DNA of 64,000 bases from Mangrovimonas sp. TPBH4 (GCF_001280505.1 NZ_LBIO01000055.1:157890-221889); one strand, 5' to 3'; positions 9,363 to 18,273 are shown, counted from the first letter of the stretch. Notes: a model not told the origin generated them from the sequence alone. A program made the numbers and translations.

Positions 9363-11324
9363 TTGATTTCAAAAGCCTCTATAGAACAAGTCTTTGAAAC
9401 CGCTCGCGTAGAGGAGGTTATTGGAGATTTTGTGCAATTAAAAAAATCTGGAACCAATTATAAAGGGTTGAGTCCGTTCAGTGATGAGCGCTCGCCTAGT
9501 TTTATGGTCTCTCCCGTAAAGCAAATTTGGAAGGATTTTTCTAGTGGAAAAGGAGGGAATGCCGTGACTTTTTTAATGGAGCACGAGCATTTTACCTATC
9601 CTGAAGCCATTAAATATTTGGCGAAAAAATACAATATTGAAATTGAAGAAACCGAGCAAACCAATGAGCAGAAACAGGAAGCCAATGAGCGCGAGAGCTT
9701 GTATTTGGTCAACGAGTTTGCAAAAGATTATTTTCAGAAAATTCTTTTTAAAAGCGATAAAGGTCAGGCCATTGGTTTAAGTTATTTTAAAGAGCGTGGC
9801 TTTACCAATGAGACCATCAAAACTTTTCAATTGGGGTACTCCCCTGATGAGTGGCAAGCCTTTACCGATGAGGCTTTGAAAAAAGGGTATCAGATCGATT
9901 ATTTGGAGAAAACAGGGTTAACCATTGTTAAGGAGGACAAGCGTTTCGATCGTTTTAAAGGCCGGGTAATGTTCCCAATCCAAAGTATGAGTGGCCGTGT
10001 TCTTGGTTTTGGTGGAAGGATTTTAGTGACCGATAAAAAGGCTGCCAAATACTTAAATTCCCCGGAGAGTGAGGTTTATCATAAAAGCAAGGTTCTCTAT
10101 GGTATTTACCACGCCAAGCAAAGCATTGCCAAGGAAGATAATTGCTATTTGGTAGAAGGGTATACCGATGTGATTCAATTTCACCAAAGAGGCATTAAAA
10201 ATGTGGTGGCTTCGTCGGGAACCGCTTTAACTTCTGAGCAGATTAGACTGATCAATCGCCTCTCCAAAAATATTACGGTGCTATTTGATGGTGATGCGGC
10301 AGGAATGAGAGCCTCTTTGCGGGGGATTGACTTAATCCTTGAGCAGGGCATGAATGTTAGGGTGTGTAGCTTCCCTGAGGGAGAAGATCCAGATAGTTTT
10401 GCGCGACAAAATACACTTGAAGAACTTAAGGAGTATTTAGATGCCAATGCCAAGGACTTTATCCAGTTTAAGGCTTCTGTTTTGGTGGAAGACGCCAATA
10501 ATGATCCTATTAAAAAAGCGGAAACTATTAGGGATATTGTCAACAGTATTGCCAAAATCCCAGATAATATAAAGAGGGAAGTGTATATTCAGGAGTGTTC
10601 CCGTATTATGGATATTAGTGAGGAAGTGCTTTTTACCACCTTGGCTCAAATGGGTAAAAAGGAACTTCAAGACGCAGGCAAGAATGAGCGTCCTGAGCAA
10701 AAGGCTTTTCAGGTGGTGAAAAAGGAAGAGCCTAAGCAGAAAATCGATTTGCAATATGAATTGGAGCGGAAAATCATTGAAATCTTGCTCCTATACGGAA
10801 GTGAAACCGAAGATTTTGATGATTTGGTGTTGAAAGAGGACGAAAAAACAGGAGACTTAAAACTGGAACCCGTAATCAATACTACTAAAGTTTTCGATAA
10901 AATTTTCCTTGATTTGCAGGAAGACGAAATGCAGTTTGCTAATCCTAATTTTCATAATATCTACAATTCTATTATGGAAGAGCTTCACAGTGATAAACCA
11001 TTTTCCACTAGGGAATTTGTAAATAAATTGGATCAGGAAATGGCCAGTGAAGTTACTAGTATACTTATGGAAGATGAGCGCTACGCACTTCACGATTGGG
11101 AACGCAATTTGATTGTGCCTAAACAAAAGAGTGAATCGATTGCACAGTTGGTAAACCAAACCATTTTAAGTCTGCGCTGCTTTTTGATCGATAAAAAAGT
11201 GGCGGAATACAAAAACGACACCTTGCGGGAAGATGTCGATAAAATGGCTATCATAGAGGATGTCAAAGACTACCTCGGTCTAAAAATGCTGTTATCTAGA
11301 AAACTTGGAAAAGTGGTTGGTTAA
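9363..11324 (+). CDS. dnaG: DNA primase
   Basis: The 653-residue primase synthesises RNA primers at the replication fork. I place the start at the TTG at 9363 (MISKASIEQVFETARVEEVIGDFV), because the frame extension to 9300 overlaps a terminator. The N-terminal domain has the shape of a CHC2 zinc ribbon (residues 30-70), but the four expected ligands read Ser37, Ser40, Asp58 and Ser61. The TOPRIM core is intact: EGYTDVIQF near 265 and LFDGDAAGMRAS near 310. The C-terminal region would bind the DnaB helicase. The gene ends 4 bp inside the convergent response regulator gene. Confidence 0.95.
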   Translation: MISKASIEQVFETARVEEVIGDFVQLKKSGTNYKGLSPFSDERSPSFMVSPVKQIWKDFSSGKGGNAVTFLMEHEHFTYPEAIKYLAKKYNIEIEETEQTNEQKQEANERESLYLVNEFAKDYFQKILFKSDKGQAIGLSYFKERGFTNETIKTFQLGYSPDEWQAFTDEALKKGYQIDYLEKTGLTIVKEDKRFDRFKGRVMFPIQSMSGRVLGFGGRILVTDKKAAKYLNSPESEVYHKSKVLYGIYHAKQSIAKEDNCYLVEGYTDVIQFHQRGIKNVVASSGTALTSEQIRLINRLSKNITVLFDGDAAGMRASLRGIDLILEQGMNVRVCSFPEGEDPDSFARQNTLEELKEYLDANAKDFIQFKASVLVEDANNDPIKKAETIRDIVNSIAKIPDNIKREVYIQECSRIMDISEEVLFTTLAQMGKKELQDAGKNERPEQKAFQVVKKEEPKQKIDLQYELERKIIEILLLYGSETEDFDDLVLKEDEKTGDLKLEPVINTTKVFDKIFLDLQEDEMQFANPNFHNIYNSIMEELHSDKPFSTREFVNKLDQEMASEVTSILMEDERYALHDWERNLIVPKQKSESIAQLVNQTILSLRCFLIDKKVAEYKNDTLREDVDKMAIIEDVKDYLGLKMLLSRKLGKVVG

Positions 11325-11956
11325 CCGTTGGTTAACTCCAAGTGTTTTGCTTGATGTATTAAATCTACAAGATTGGTAACGTGTAATTTTTTGAATAACC
11401 TTGCTTTATAGGTGCTCACAGTTTTTTCGTTGATATCCAATTCCTGTGCAATTTCCTTGTTCTTTTTGCCAGATGATAGCAGTTTCAACACTTCAACCTC
11501 TCTAGTTGATAAACGCTTGTACATCTTACTAGGAGACTTTTTAGTGTCGTTATAGTTAAGGTGTTTGGACATGTTATTGCTTAAGTAAATGCCGCCATTG
11601 TACACCTTTAAAATAGCTTCTTTGATAGTGTCCGTATCTTCGGTTTTGGAAAGGTAACCAGATGCACCAGCCTTTAAAACACTAATGGCATAGATTTCTT
11701 CAGGATGGTGACTAAAAAAGAGCACCTTTAAGTTTTGATGTTCTTTTTTGATGGCTCTTAAAGCGGTAATTCCATTTAATTCTGGGAGATCAATTTCTGA
11801 AACTACGACATCTACAGAGTGTCGCCTAATGAATTCAAAGATTTCGATACCGCTACCTACACTGCCAATAACCTGTATTTCAGGACTAGATTCAAATAGC
11901 AACTGTAACCCTGTTCGAACAATCGGATGGTTGTCAACGACTAATACTTTAATCAT
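11321..11956 (-). CDS. Orphan NarL/LuxR-type response regulator with Glu at the phosphoacceptor position
   Basis: A 211-residue protein with an N-terminal receiver domain (about 1-120) and a C-terminal LuxR-type helix-turn-helix (LSTREVEVLKLLSSGKKNKEIAQ, about 148-170). In the receiver the residue at the phosphoacceptor position is Glu54 (VVVSEIDLPELNG; the family normally has Asp four residues before the Pro). The acidic pair reads Asp8-Asn9. The conserved Lys is present in GYLSKTED. No histidine kinase is encoded nearby. It may therefore act without phosphorylation or be locked in an active-like state; this is inference. Confidence 0.9.
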   Translation of the reverse strand: MIKVLVVDNHPIVRTGLQLLFESSPEIQVIGSVGSGIEIFEFIRRHSVDVVVSEIDLPELNGITALRAIKKEHQNLKVLFFSHHPEEIYAISVLKAGASGYLSKTEDTDTIKEAILKVYNGGIYLSNNMSKHLNYNDTKKSPSKMYKRLSTREVEVLKLLSSGKKNKEIAQELDINEKTVSTYKARLFKKLHVTNLVDLIHQAKHLELTNG

Positions 11957-12104
11957 AATAGGAAAAAATTAGTAATTAAGTTAATATGCTATTAATCAGA
12001 GATGAAACTCAGATAAGATTAAGAGGTATATGGGGTAGTTCTTTTTGTAAATGTAATGAAAAAAATAACAGGTTTAAAGATTTGTGTTCGAAAATTAATA
12101 AGAA

Positions 12105-12893
12105 TTATCTTAAATTATCCGGAATAGTGCAGACAGGTATAGGGTTCATCTTGTGTTGGTTAGCTTTGTTGAAGCGCATAAAGATTTCGAAAACCTCCTT
12201 TTCTCGGCCTTCAAAATCATGAGCTGTTTTTCCCTCGTCTTTCATCGTCATAGCCCATTCCAATTCAGGGTAAGAGGCGCCTATTTGGTCTTCGTCTGTT
12301 CTGTCATCTCCCCACAAGCCATCAGTTGGAGCTGCTTCAATGATTTCTTGGTTAATGCCCAGGTATTTGGCAAGCTCATAAACTTCGGTTTTCAATAAAT
12401 CAGCAATTGGACTTAAATCAACACCTCCATCACCGTATTTGGTATAAAAGCCAACTCCGAAGTCTTCTACTTTGTTCCCAGTTCCGGCAACGAGCAATTT
12501 ATCCAGTGCTGCAAAATAGTACAGGGAAGTCATTCTTAACCTTGCTCTGGTATTGGCCAAAGACATAAAACGCTCTTCTTCATTGTCTACAGAAGGAAGG
12601 GCAGCCACCAAACTGTCGAAAACTGGTGTAAGGTTGACTTGGGTCATGCTCACCTTTTCAAATTTGGATTGCATCCATTTTATATGGTTTAAGGCGCGAC
12701 TTACCTGCGAAGGAGCCTGATGTATGGGCATTTCCAAGCAAAGCAGTTCCAATCCAGTCATGGCACATAGAGTAGAAGTTACGGCAGAGTCAATGCCTCC
12801 GGAAACCCCTATAACAAAACCTTTTACTTTAGCATTGGTAGCGTAATCTTTTAGCCAATTTACGATGTGGTCAACAATTTTTTCTGTTTGCAT
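12105..12893 (-). CDS. nadE: NAD(+) synthase, ammonia-dependent
   Basis: The 262-residue protein has the ATP-pyrophosphatase P-loop near residue 28 (GVSGGIDSAV). It also has the NAD synthase segments VAGTGNKVEDFGVGFYTKYGDG (about 137-158) and LLKTEVYELAKYLG. It converts nicotinic acid adenine dinucleotide to NAD using ATP. There is no glutaminase domain, so ammonia is the nitrogen donor. The gene is transcribed divergently from gldB, with overlapping promoters in the 91-bp spacer. Confidence 0.94.
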   Translation of the reverse strand: MQTEKIVDHIVNWLKDYATNAKVKGFVIGVSGGIDSAVTSTLCAMTGLELLCLEMPIHQAPSQVSRALNHIKWMQSKFEKVSMTQVNLTPVFDSLVAALPSVDNEEERFMSLANTRARLRMTSLYYFAALDKLLVAGTGNKVEDFGVGFYTKYGDGGVDLSPIADLLKTEVYELAKYLGINQEIIEAAPTDGLWGDDRTDEDQIGASYPELEWAMTMKDEGKTAHDFEGREKEVFEIFMRFNKANQHKMNPIPVCTIPDNLR

Positions 12894-12906
12894 TTTAATT
12901 ACGATT

Positions 12907-12937
12907 TAAATCTAAGAATAGTACCTTTGCAAACAAA
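12907..12937 (-). promoter_or_regulatory. nadE promoter (minus strand)
   Basis: On the minus strand TTTG (12934-12937) and TAGATTTA (12907-12914, one mismatch to TAnnTTTG) are 19 bp apart, 13 bp upstream of the nadE ATG. Confidence 0.5.
12922..12929 (+). promoter_or_regulatory. -7 element for gldB
   Basis: TACCTTTG fits TAnnTTTG on the plus strand and lies inside the divergent nadE promoter. A -33 TTG is not clear. Competition between the two polymerases is possible. Confidence 0.4.
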
Positions 12938-12984
12938 AATAAACTAAACGGGCTAGGAATAAAAATAAACATAGTTTAAGTTTT

Positions 12985-13944
12985 ATGAAGCAACTAATTT
13001 TACTTTTTGCAGTTCTTATTGCGGTGTCATCATGCGATAAAACCTCAAAAAAAGAGCAGGAAATTTCAAAGATCGACATTCCTTTTAAGGTGGAGCGGTT
13101 TGATGCCGAATTTGCAAAAGCGACTCCAGAAGACTTGCCAAAACTAAAAGCTAACTATCCTTTCTTGTTTTCAAAAAGAATTAGTGATTCTGTTTGGATC
13201 AATCGTATGCAGGACACTTTGCAGCAACAGTTGTTTGAAGAAGTAGATAAGGTGTATCACGATTTTGGTGATGTGGAATTGGATATCGAAAAATTGTTTC
13301 AGCATTTAAAATACTACGATAAAACCTTTACTGCCCCAAGAGTGATTACCTTGACTTCGGATGTAGATTACCGCAACAAAACCATTGTAACCGACACCAT
13401 TGCATTAATTGCTTTGGATACTTATTTGGGAGCAGACCATGAGTTCTATTCTGGAATTCAAAAATACATTGTCCAGAATATGACCAAATCCCAAATTGTA
13501 CCTGATTTGGCCAACAGTTATGCTGAAAAATACAGCTTCCAATCGCAGCGTAAAACCTTGTTGGATGAAATGGTGTACTATGGGAAGTTGCTGTATTTTA
13601 AGGATAAGATGATTCCGTTTAAAACGGATGCTGAAAAAATTGGGTATTTGCCGGAACAATTGGCTTGGGCTCAAGACAACGAAAGCTATATCTGGAGGTA
13701 TTTTATAGACAAAGAAATGCTGTACAGCACCGATACAGGTATGGCAGGTAGGTTTATTGCGCCTGCACCGTTTTCAAAATTTTATTTGGAATTGGATAGG
13801 GAATCCCCTGGACGATTGGGACAATTTATCGGATGGCAAATTGTGCGTTCCTATATGGAGCACAACGACGTAGATTTTATGGAGATGCTTCAAATGGAAG
13901 CGTCCGAAATTTTTAATAATTCAAAATATAAACCACGTAAATAA
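12985..13944 (+). CDS. gldB: Gliding motility lipoprotein GldB
   Basis: A 319-residue lipoprotein. Its signal peptide ends in a lipobox with Cys at residue 17 (LIAVSSCDKT). The body matches GldB as I know it: IDIPFKVERFDAEFA, then YPFLFSKRISDSVW, and LYSTDTGMAGRFIAPAPFSKFYLE. GldB is required for gliding in Flavobacterium johnsoniae; its biochemical role is unclear. The stop overlaps the gldC start by one base (TAATG), so the two genes are translationally coupled. Confidence 0.93.
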   Translation: MKQLILLFAVLIAVSSCDKTSKKEQEISKIDIPFKVERFDAEFAKATPEDLPKLKANYPFLFSKRISDSVWINRMQDTLQQQLFEEVDKVYHDFGDVELDIEKLFQHLKYYDKTFTAPRVITLTSDVDYRNKTIVTDTIALIALDTYLGADHEFYSGIQKYIVQNMTKSQIVPDLANSYAEKYSFQSQRKTLLDEMVYYGKLLYFKDKMIPFKTDAEKIGYLPEQLAWAQDNESYIWRYFIDKEMLYSTDTGMAGRFIAPAPFSKFYLELDRESPGRLGQFIGWQIVRSYMEHNDVDFMEMLQMEASEIFNNSKYKPRK

Positions 13945-14282
13945 TGGCAGAGAATATAAAATCAACAATTACATTAAATGTAGAATTGGACGAAAACCGC
14001 ATTCCTGAAAACTTAAGTTGGACGGCGCAGGATGGCGGTATTGAAAATGAGGAGGCAAAGGCTATGTTATTGTCGGTTTGGGACAGTAAGGCACAGGAAA
14101 CTTTGCGTATCGATTTATGGACCAAAGACATGCCGGTTGATGAAATGAAATTATTTTTCCATCAAACCTTAGTGGCTATGAGCGACACTTTTCACCGTGC
14201 TACCCAAGATGAAAAGATGACGGCAACAATGAAGGATTTCTGCGATTATTTTGCAGAGAAGTTGGAGCTGAAAAAGAAATAA
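13944..14282 (+). CDS. gldC: Gliding motility protein GldC
   Basis: The 112-residue cytoplasmic protein has no signal peptide. It matches GldC: STITLNVELDENRIPENLSW at the start and LWTKDMPVDEMKLFFHQTL in the middle. In F. johnsoniae GldC improves but is not strictly essential for gliding. It overlaps gldB by one base and is followed by a long hairpin with a T-run. Confidence 0.93.
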   Translation: MAENIKSTITLNVELDENRIPENLSWTAQDGGIENEEAKAMLLSVWDSKAQETLRIDLWTKDMPVDEMKLFFHQTLVAMSDTFHRATQDEKMTATMKDFCDYFAEKLELKKK

Positions 14283-14377
14283 TCGGCTGATTTTTAGCTT
14301 AATAATTAGGTAACTTTTTAGTAACACATCTGGGCTGGGTTATTTTTATTTTTACAAGGCTATTAATCAATTATTTA

Positions 14378-14426
14378 AAAACATTAGTTAGGCTTTCACA
14401 GGAGAAGGCAACTAATGTTTTTTTTG
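14378..14426 (+). terminator. Terminator-like long hairpin after gldC
   Basis: AAAACATTAGTT (14378-14389) pairs perfectly with AACTAATGTTTT (14410-14421). The 20-nt interior has further short pairing, and the T-run continues to 14425. Confidence 0.7.
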
Positions 14427-14440
14427 TTTAAATTAGCCTT

Positions 14441-15061
14441 ATGCGAAAAATCCTCTTAGGAATTTTAATAACCCTTGTGGCACTTTTTGTCTTCAAATAT
14501 TGTGCTGATCAAAAGAAAGACGAAGCAGTGCTTTTGGAGAGTTCTGCATTGATTCAGGAGCAGATTCGGAACGTTGGAAAATTGGTTGTAACCGAGGGAC
14601 ATTTTAGCGAAGTGTTCAACTATAAAAATTCCAAAGAGCTCTTCGGTTCTTACTTTACTTCAGATAAAAAAGCTTTGGTAGTGGTGAATGCAGAGGTGAC
14701 CATTTCATACGATTTAAGTAAGATTGAATACGAAGTGGATGAAACCAACAAAATCCTGAGAATAAAAAGCATCCCCAAAGAAGAAATTAAGATAAGTCCA
14801 GATTTGGAATACTACGATGTACAATCAGATTTCTTTAACCCATTCGAAGCCAAAGACTACAACATCATCAATCAAAAAGTAAAAGCTTCCTTGGCAAAAA
14901 AGTTGGAAGATTCTCAAATGAAGGCCAATGCCAAAGATCGTTTGATTAGTGAACTGTCTAAATTTTATATCCTCACTAATTCATTGGGTTGGACTCTGGA
15001 ATACAACGAAACGCCTATTTATGTGCTGGACGAGTTGCAACAAATAAATCTTCAAAATTAA
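14441..15061 (+). CDS. DUF4230 membrane-anchored protein
   Basis: A 206-residue protein with one N-terminal hydrophobic segment (ILLGILITLVALFVFKYC, about 4-21). The extracytoplasmic body has features of DUF4230: IRNVGKLVVTEGHFSEVFNY, ALVVVNAEVTISYDLSKIEYEVDE, and a C-terminal NSLGWTLEYNET. The function of the family is unknown. It stands alone between the gldC terminator and the TetR gene. Confidence 0.8.
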   Translation: MRKILLGILITLVALFVFKYCADQKKDEAVLLESSALIQEQIRNVGKLVVTEGHFSEVFNYKNSKELFGSYFTSDKKALVVVNAEVTISYDLSKIEYEVDETNKILRIKSIPKEEIKISPDLEYYDVQSDFFNPFEAKDYNIINQKVKASLAKKLEDSQMKANAKDRLISELSKFYILTNSLGWTLEYNETPIYVLDELQQINLQN

Positions 15062-15094
15062 CAGCCTTCCCTAGGCAATTTAAACTTCTAAAAA

Positions 15095-15667
15095 TTGAGT
15101 ACTCCTGTAAATACCCGTAAAGACGAAATTATAAAAACCGCGGCCAAACTTTTTAAGGAAAAGGGCTATAGTGCTGTAACCATGCGGGATTTGGCGGGAA
15201 CTATGGGGATCAAGGCAGCAAGCTTGTACAACCATATTAGTTCCAAGCAGGAAATCCTTAAGGATATTATTATTTCCTTGGCGGAAACTTTTACGGAAGG
15301 GATGAGAGAGATCAAGTCTGCCGAAATTTCCAGTATCGAAAAACTTCGGAAAATTGTCAAATTGCATGTGGATATTACGTCAAACAATACCTCCGGGATG
15401 GCATCCTTGAATAATGATTGGATGCATTTGGAGGAAAAGTTGGAGTATTATTTAACCTTGCGGACAGACTACGAAGAGGAGTTTCGGGATATTTTGATTA
15501 AGGGTATCGAGGCGGGTGAAATTGAAGACTCTAATGTGGATGTTATGTTGTTTTCTATGTTGTCCACACTACGTTCTCTTTATATCTGGATCCCGAAAAA
15601 GGAGGATTTGAACCCCGAAGAACTATCCGAAAACTTGAGCAACGTACTTATTAACGGCATTGTTTAA
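15095..15667 (+). CDS. TetR/AcrR-family regulator, probable repressor of the paa/E2-E1 regulon
   Basis: A 190-residue protein with an N-terminal TetR helix-turn-helix (residues about 8-55: IIKTAAKLFKEKGYSAVTMR, then DLAGTMGIKAASLYNHISSK). The C-terminal ligand domain is variable. The start is the TTG at 15095. It is encoded just before the phenylacetate operon on the same strand, 160 bp upstream of paaE. Two copies of an 18-bp palindrome in the cluster (15791-15808 and 27594-27611) are the natural candidates for its operators. By analogy with PaaR-type TetR regulators, phenylacetyl-CoA is a plausible inducer; this is not shown by the sequence. Confidence 0.85.
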   Translation: MSTPVNTRKDEIIKTAAKLFKEKGYSAVTMRDLAGTMGIKAASLYNHISSKQEILKDIIISLAETFTEGMREIKSAEISSIEKLRKIVKLHVDITSNNTSGMASLNNDWMHLEEKLEYYLTLRTDYEEEFRDILIKGIEAGEIEDSNVDVMLFSMLSTLRSLYIWIPKKEDLNPEELSENLSNVLINGIV

Positions 15668-15755
15668 AGTTGAATTTTATGCACTTGGCTGCAATTTTTT
15701 GGCAGCTAAATTTCGATATCTACAATTATAAAGCGTTAAGCTTTGGAAATTAACA

Positions 15756-15784
15756 TTTGTATCTCGAAATATTTTGTAAATTTG
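15756..15784 (+). promoter_or_regulatory. Promoter of the paa operon
   Basis: TTTG (15756-15759), a 17-bp spacer and TAAATTTG (15777-15784) fit the Bacteroidetes consensus. The predicted start site falls at about 15790, at the left edge of the palindromic operator. Confidence 0.6.
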
Positions 15785-15790
15785 CTATCA

Positions 15791-15808
15791 AACTAACAAG
15801 TGTTAGTT
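15791..15808 (+). promoter_or_regulatory. Operator 1: perfect palindrome AACTAACA-AG-TGTTAGTT
   Basis: Two perfect 8-bp inverted half-sites flank AG. The site covers the presumed transcription start, a position suited to repression, and lies 19 bp before the paaE ATG. A near-identical copy occurs at 27594-27611. Confidence 0.75.
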
Positions 15809-15827
15809 AAAATGCATCGAACAAAAT

Positions 15828-16901
15828 ATGGCAGAGTTTTATCGAATAAAAGTTTCAGATATATACAAGGAAACCAAAGATACTGTAGTGGTCTCTTTTG
15901 AGATTCCTGAAGATTTAAAAAAGGTATTCAAGTTTAAGCAAGGGCAACATTTAACCTTACGAAAAGAAATAAATGGGCAGGACGTGCGAAGAAATTATTC
16001 GCTTTGTTCTAGTCCGTTGGACAATGAGTGGAAAGTGGCTATCAAGACCATTAGAGGAGGGCTGTTTTCCAACTATGCTTTTAACGAATTAAAGGCGGGC
16101 GATGAGTTAGAGGTAATGCCACCACACGGGGAGTTCTTCGTGGAATGCGAGCCCGAAAGTTCCAAAAATTATATCGCCTTTGCTGCCGGTAGTGGAATTA
16201 CCCCAATGCTGTCCATTATCAAGACCCATTTGCACAAAGAACCACAGAGTACATTCAAGTTGTTTTATTTGAATCGCACCGTGAAATCCATTATCTTTAA
16301 GGAAGAAATAGAGCAGCTTAAAAATGAGTTCTTTGGACGCTTTCAAGTGTTCTACTTTTTAACCAAAGAGCAACGCGATATTCCATTTTTAAATGGACGT
16401 TTTGACCACGAAAAACTTGAGATTTTAACCAAGACCTTTATTGATATTCCAGATACGGCACATGCCTTTATCTGTGGGCCCCAAGACATGATCTTTTTGA
16501 TTCGTGATGAACTTCAGGCAGCGGGATTGCCTAAAGAGAACATTCATTATGAATTGTTTTTCTCTGGAAGTTCTGAAGAAGAAAATAAGCACATCGCAGA
16601 AGTTTTGGAAGAGAAAGTAGATGGTACCGAAGTGACCATTATCGATGGAGGAAAAGAATTCCATTTCATCATGGATGATGATTTCGACAACATTTTGGAT
16701 GGTGCTTTAGCCGCAGGAGCCGATTTACCTTTCGCTTGTAAAGGTGGGGTTTGCTCTACTTGTAAATGTCAGGTGAAGGAAGGTTCGGTTAAAATGAAAA
16801 TCAACTACGCTTTGGAAGAAAAAGAGGTAGCGCAAAACTATGTTTTAAGTTGTCAAGCGGTACCAACGACAGATAAAGTAGTGGTTGACTTTGATGTGTA
16901 A
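15828..16901 (+). CDS. paaE: 1,2-phenylacetyl-CoA epoxidase, reductase subunit
   Basis: The 357-residue electron-transfer subunit passes electrons from NAD(P)H to the PaaA di-iron centre. The N-terminal flavin domain has RRNYSLCSSP near residue 50. The nucleotide-binding domain has AAGSGITPMLS near 122 and FICGPQDM near 214. The C-terminal ferredoxin domain binds a plant-type 2Fe-2S cluster through CKGGVCSTCKC and a distal Cys in VLSCQA. It is the first gene after the operator. Placing the reductase ahead of paaA differs from the E. coli order. It is followed by a 75-bp spacer with two hairpins. Confidence 0.94.
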   Translation: MAEFYRIKVSDIYKETKDTVVVSFEIPEDLKKVFKFKQGQHLTLRKEINGQDVRRNYSLCSSPLDNEWKVAIKTIRGGLFSNYAFNELKAGDELEVMPPHGEFFVECEPESSKNYIAFAAGSGITPMLSIIKTHLHKEPQSTFKLFYLNRTVKSIIFKEEIEQLKNEFFGRFQVFYFLTKEQRDIPFLNGRFDHEKLEILTKTFIDIPDTAHAFICGPQDMIFLIRDELQAAGLPKENIHYELFFSGSSEEENKHIAEVLEEKVDGTEVTIIDGGKEFHFIMDDDFDNILDGALAAGADLPFACKGGVCSTCKCQVKEGSVKMKINYALEEKEVAQNYVLSCQAVPTTDKVVVDFDV

Positions 16902-16968
16902 GAATTCCGAAGAAGTGAATTCTTAAAAGTATTGAAACAATTAATTTAAACATACCTGTTTGGGCAGG
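16899..16968 (+). repeat. Repeat-like spacer before paaA with two hairpins
   Basis: TAAGAATTC (16899-16907, including the paaE stop) pairs with GAATTCTTA (16917-16925). A second hairpin CCTG-TTTGGG-CAGG (16955-16968) ends 8 nt before the paaA ATG. The sequence AATTTAAAC between them resembles the spacers before paaC and paaJ. Confidence 0.6.
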
Positions 16969-16976
16969 CATAAATT

Positions 16977-17933
16977 ATGAGTGAAGAACAAATTAAAAAT
17001 TTAGAAGAACAATTTGAGGCACGTATTGCACGTGACGAGAAAATAGAACCTAAAGATTGGATGCCGGAGAAATACCGCCAGACCCATATTAGGCAAATAT
17101 CACAACACGCTCATTCAGAGATTGTGGGGATGTTGCCAGAAGGGAACTGGATTACCAGAGCCCCTTCGTTAAGAAGAAAAGTGGCTTTATTGGCCAAGGT
17201 TCAGGATGAGGCTGGGCATGGTTTGTATTTGTATTCGGCATGTGAAACTTTAGGGATTTCTCGTGACGAATTGTATGAACAACTACATTCTGGTAAAGCT
17301 AAATATTCCTCGATATTCAATTATCCAACCGTGACTTGGGCCGATATGGGAGCCATAGGTTGGTTGGTAGATGGCGCTGCCATTATTAATCAAGTGCCCT
17401 TGTGCAATACCTCATTTGGACCTTATGCCCGAGCTATGGTGAGAGTGTGTAAGGAAGAAAGTTTCCACCAGCGTCAAGGATATGAAATCATGTTGAAACT
17501 TTGTCAAGGAGCTCCGGAACAAAAAGAAATGGCTCAGGATGCTTTAAACCGTTGGTGGTGGCCTAGTTTGATGATGTTTGGTCCTACCGATGCAGAGTCA
17601 ACCCATACCGAACAATCTATGAAATGGAAGTTGAAACGTAAAACCAATGACGAATTGCGTCAGCAGTTTATTGATCAAACGGTACCTCAGGCAGAAATTC
17701 TAGGTTTAACTATTCCAGATCCAGATTTAAAGTGGAATGAAGAACGCGGAAGCTATGACTTTGGTGAAATCAATTGGGATGAGTTTTGGCAAGTGGTAAA
17801 AGGCCACGGACCAATGAACAAAGCACGTATGAAAGCTCGTGTGGGAGCATGGGAGCGTGGCGAATGGGTGCGTGATGCAGCCATGGCGCATGCCGAAAAG
17901 CAACAAGAAAGAAAAGAAAAACAAGCAGTTTAA
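16977..17933 (+). CDS. paaA: 1,2-phenylacetyl-CoA epoxidase, catalytic subunit
   Basis: The 318-residue protein is the di-iron oxygenase subunit that epoxidises the aromatic ring of phenylacetyl-CoA. Recognisable segments include [33 protein letters not shown] (metal-ligand helix, near residue 80), [13 protein letters not shown] (second ligand helix, near 160) and the Trp-rich [17 protein letters not shown]. The length fits the family. It works in a complex with PaaB, PaaC and PaaE, with PaaD assisting. A TAA and a 10-bp gap precede paaB. Confidence 0.96.
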   Translation: MSEEQIKNLEEQFEARIARDEKIEPKDWMPEKYRQTHIRQISQHAHSEIVGMLPEGNWITRAPSLRRKVALLAKVQDEAGHGLYLYSACETLGISRDELYEQLHSGKAKYSSIFNYPTVTWADMGAIGWLVDGAAIINQVPLCNTSFGPYARAMVRVCKEESFHQRQGYEIMLKLCQGAPEQKEMAQDALNRWWWPSLMMFGPTDAESTHTEQSMKWKLKRKTNDELRQQFIDQTVPQAEILGLTIPDPDLKWNEERGSYDFGEINWDEFWQVVKGHGPMNKARMKARVGAWERGEWVRDAAMAHAEKQQERKEKQAV

Positions 17934-17943
17934 AAATAATATT

Positions 17944-18231
17944 ATGTCAACAAAAAACTGGCCTCTTTGGGAAGTCTTTGTAAGAAGTAAAAACGGATTG
18001 GAACACAGACATTTTGGTAGCTTACATGCGGCCGATGCCGAAATGGCATTGGAAAATGCACGTGATGTCTACACAAGAAGAAATGAAGGTGTGAGCATTT
18101 GGGTGGTAGAATCAAAGTATATCACTGCTTCAAACCCAGAACATAATGGTGAAATGTTTGAGCCGGCGCAGGATAAGGTGTATCGTCATCCTACCTTTTA
18201 TGACTTGCCGGACGAAGTAAAACATATGTAG
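17944..18231 (+). CDS. paaB: 1,2-phenylacetyl-CoA epoxidase, subunit B
   Basis: The 95-residue structural subunit matches PaaB closely: WPLWEVFVRSKNGLEHRHFGSLHA (shown only to position 24 of the family pattern) and ALENARDVYTRRNEGVSIWVV. I start it at the ATG at 17944, because upstream in-frame codons overlap the end of paaA. It bridges catalytic subunits in the epoxidase complex. Confidence 0.94.
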   Translation: MSTKNWPLWEVFVRSKNGLEHRHFGSLHAADAEMALENARDVYTRRNEGVSIWVVESKYITASNPEHNGEMFEPAQDKVYRHPTFYDLPDEVKHM

Positions 18232-18273
18232 TGGTTTCCTGAAAACGGGAAATTCGTAAGTAAAACAAATGTC

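Noticed and set aside
11986..12222. Plus-strand frame of 78 codons between the response regulator and nadE
   Set aside because: More than half lies antisense inside nadE. There is no recognisable domain and the amino acid composition is unlike a real protein.
14378..14421. Inverted ACATTAGTT/AACTAATGT resembling a half-site of the TetR operator
   Set aside because: The arms are 20 nt apart and followed by a T-run. It reads as the gldC terminator, not a third operator.
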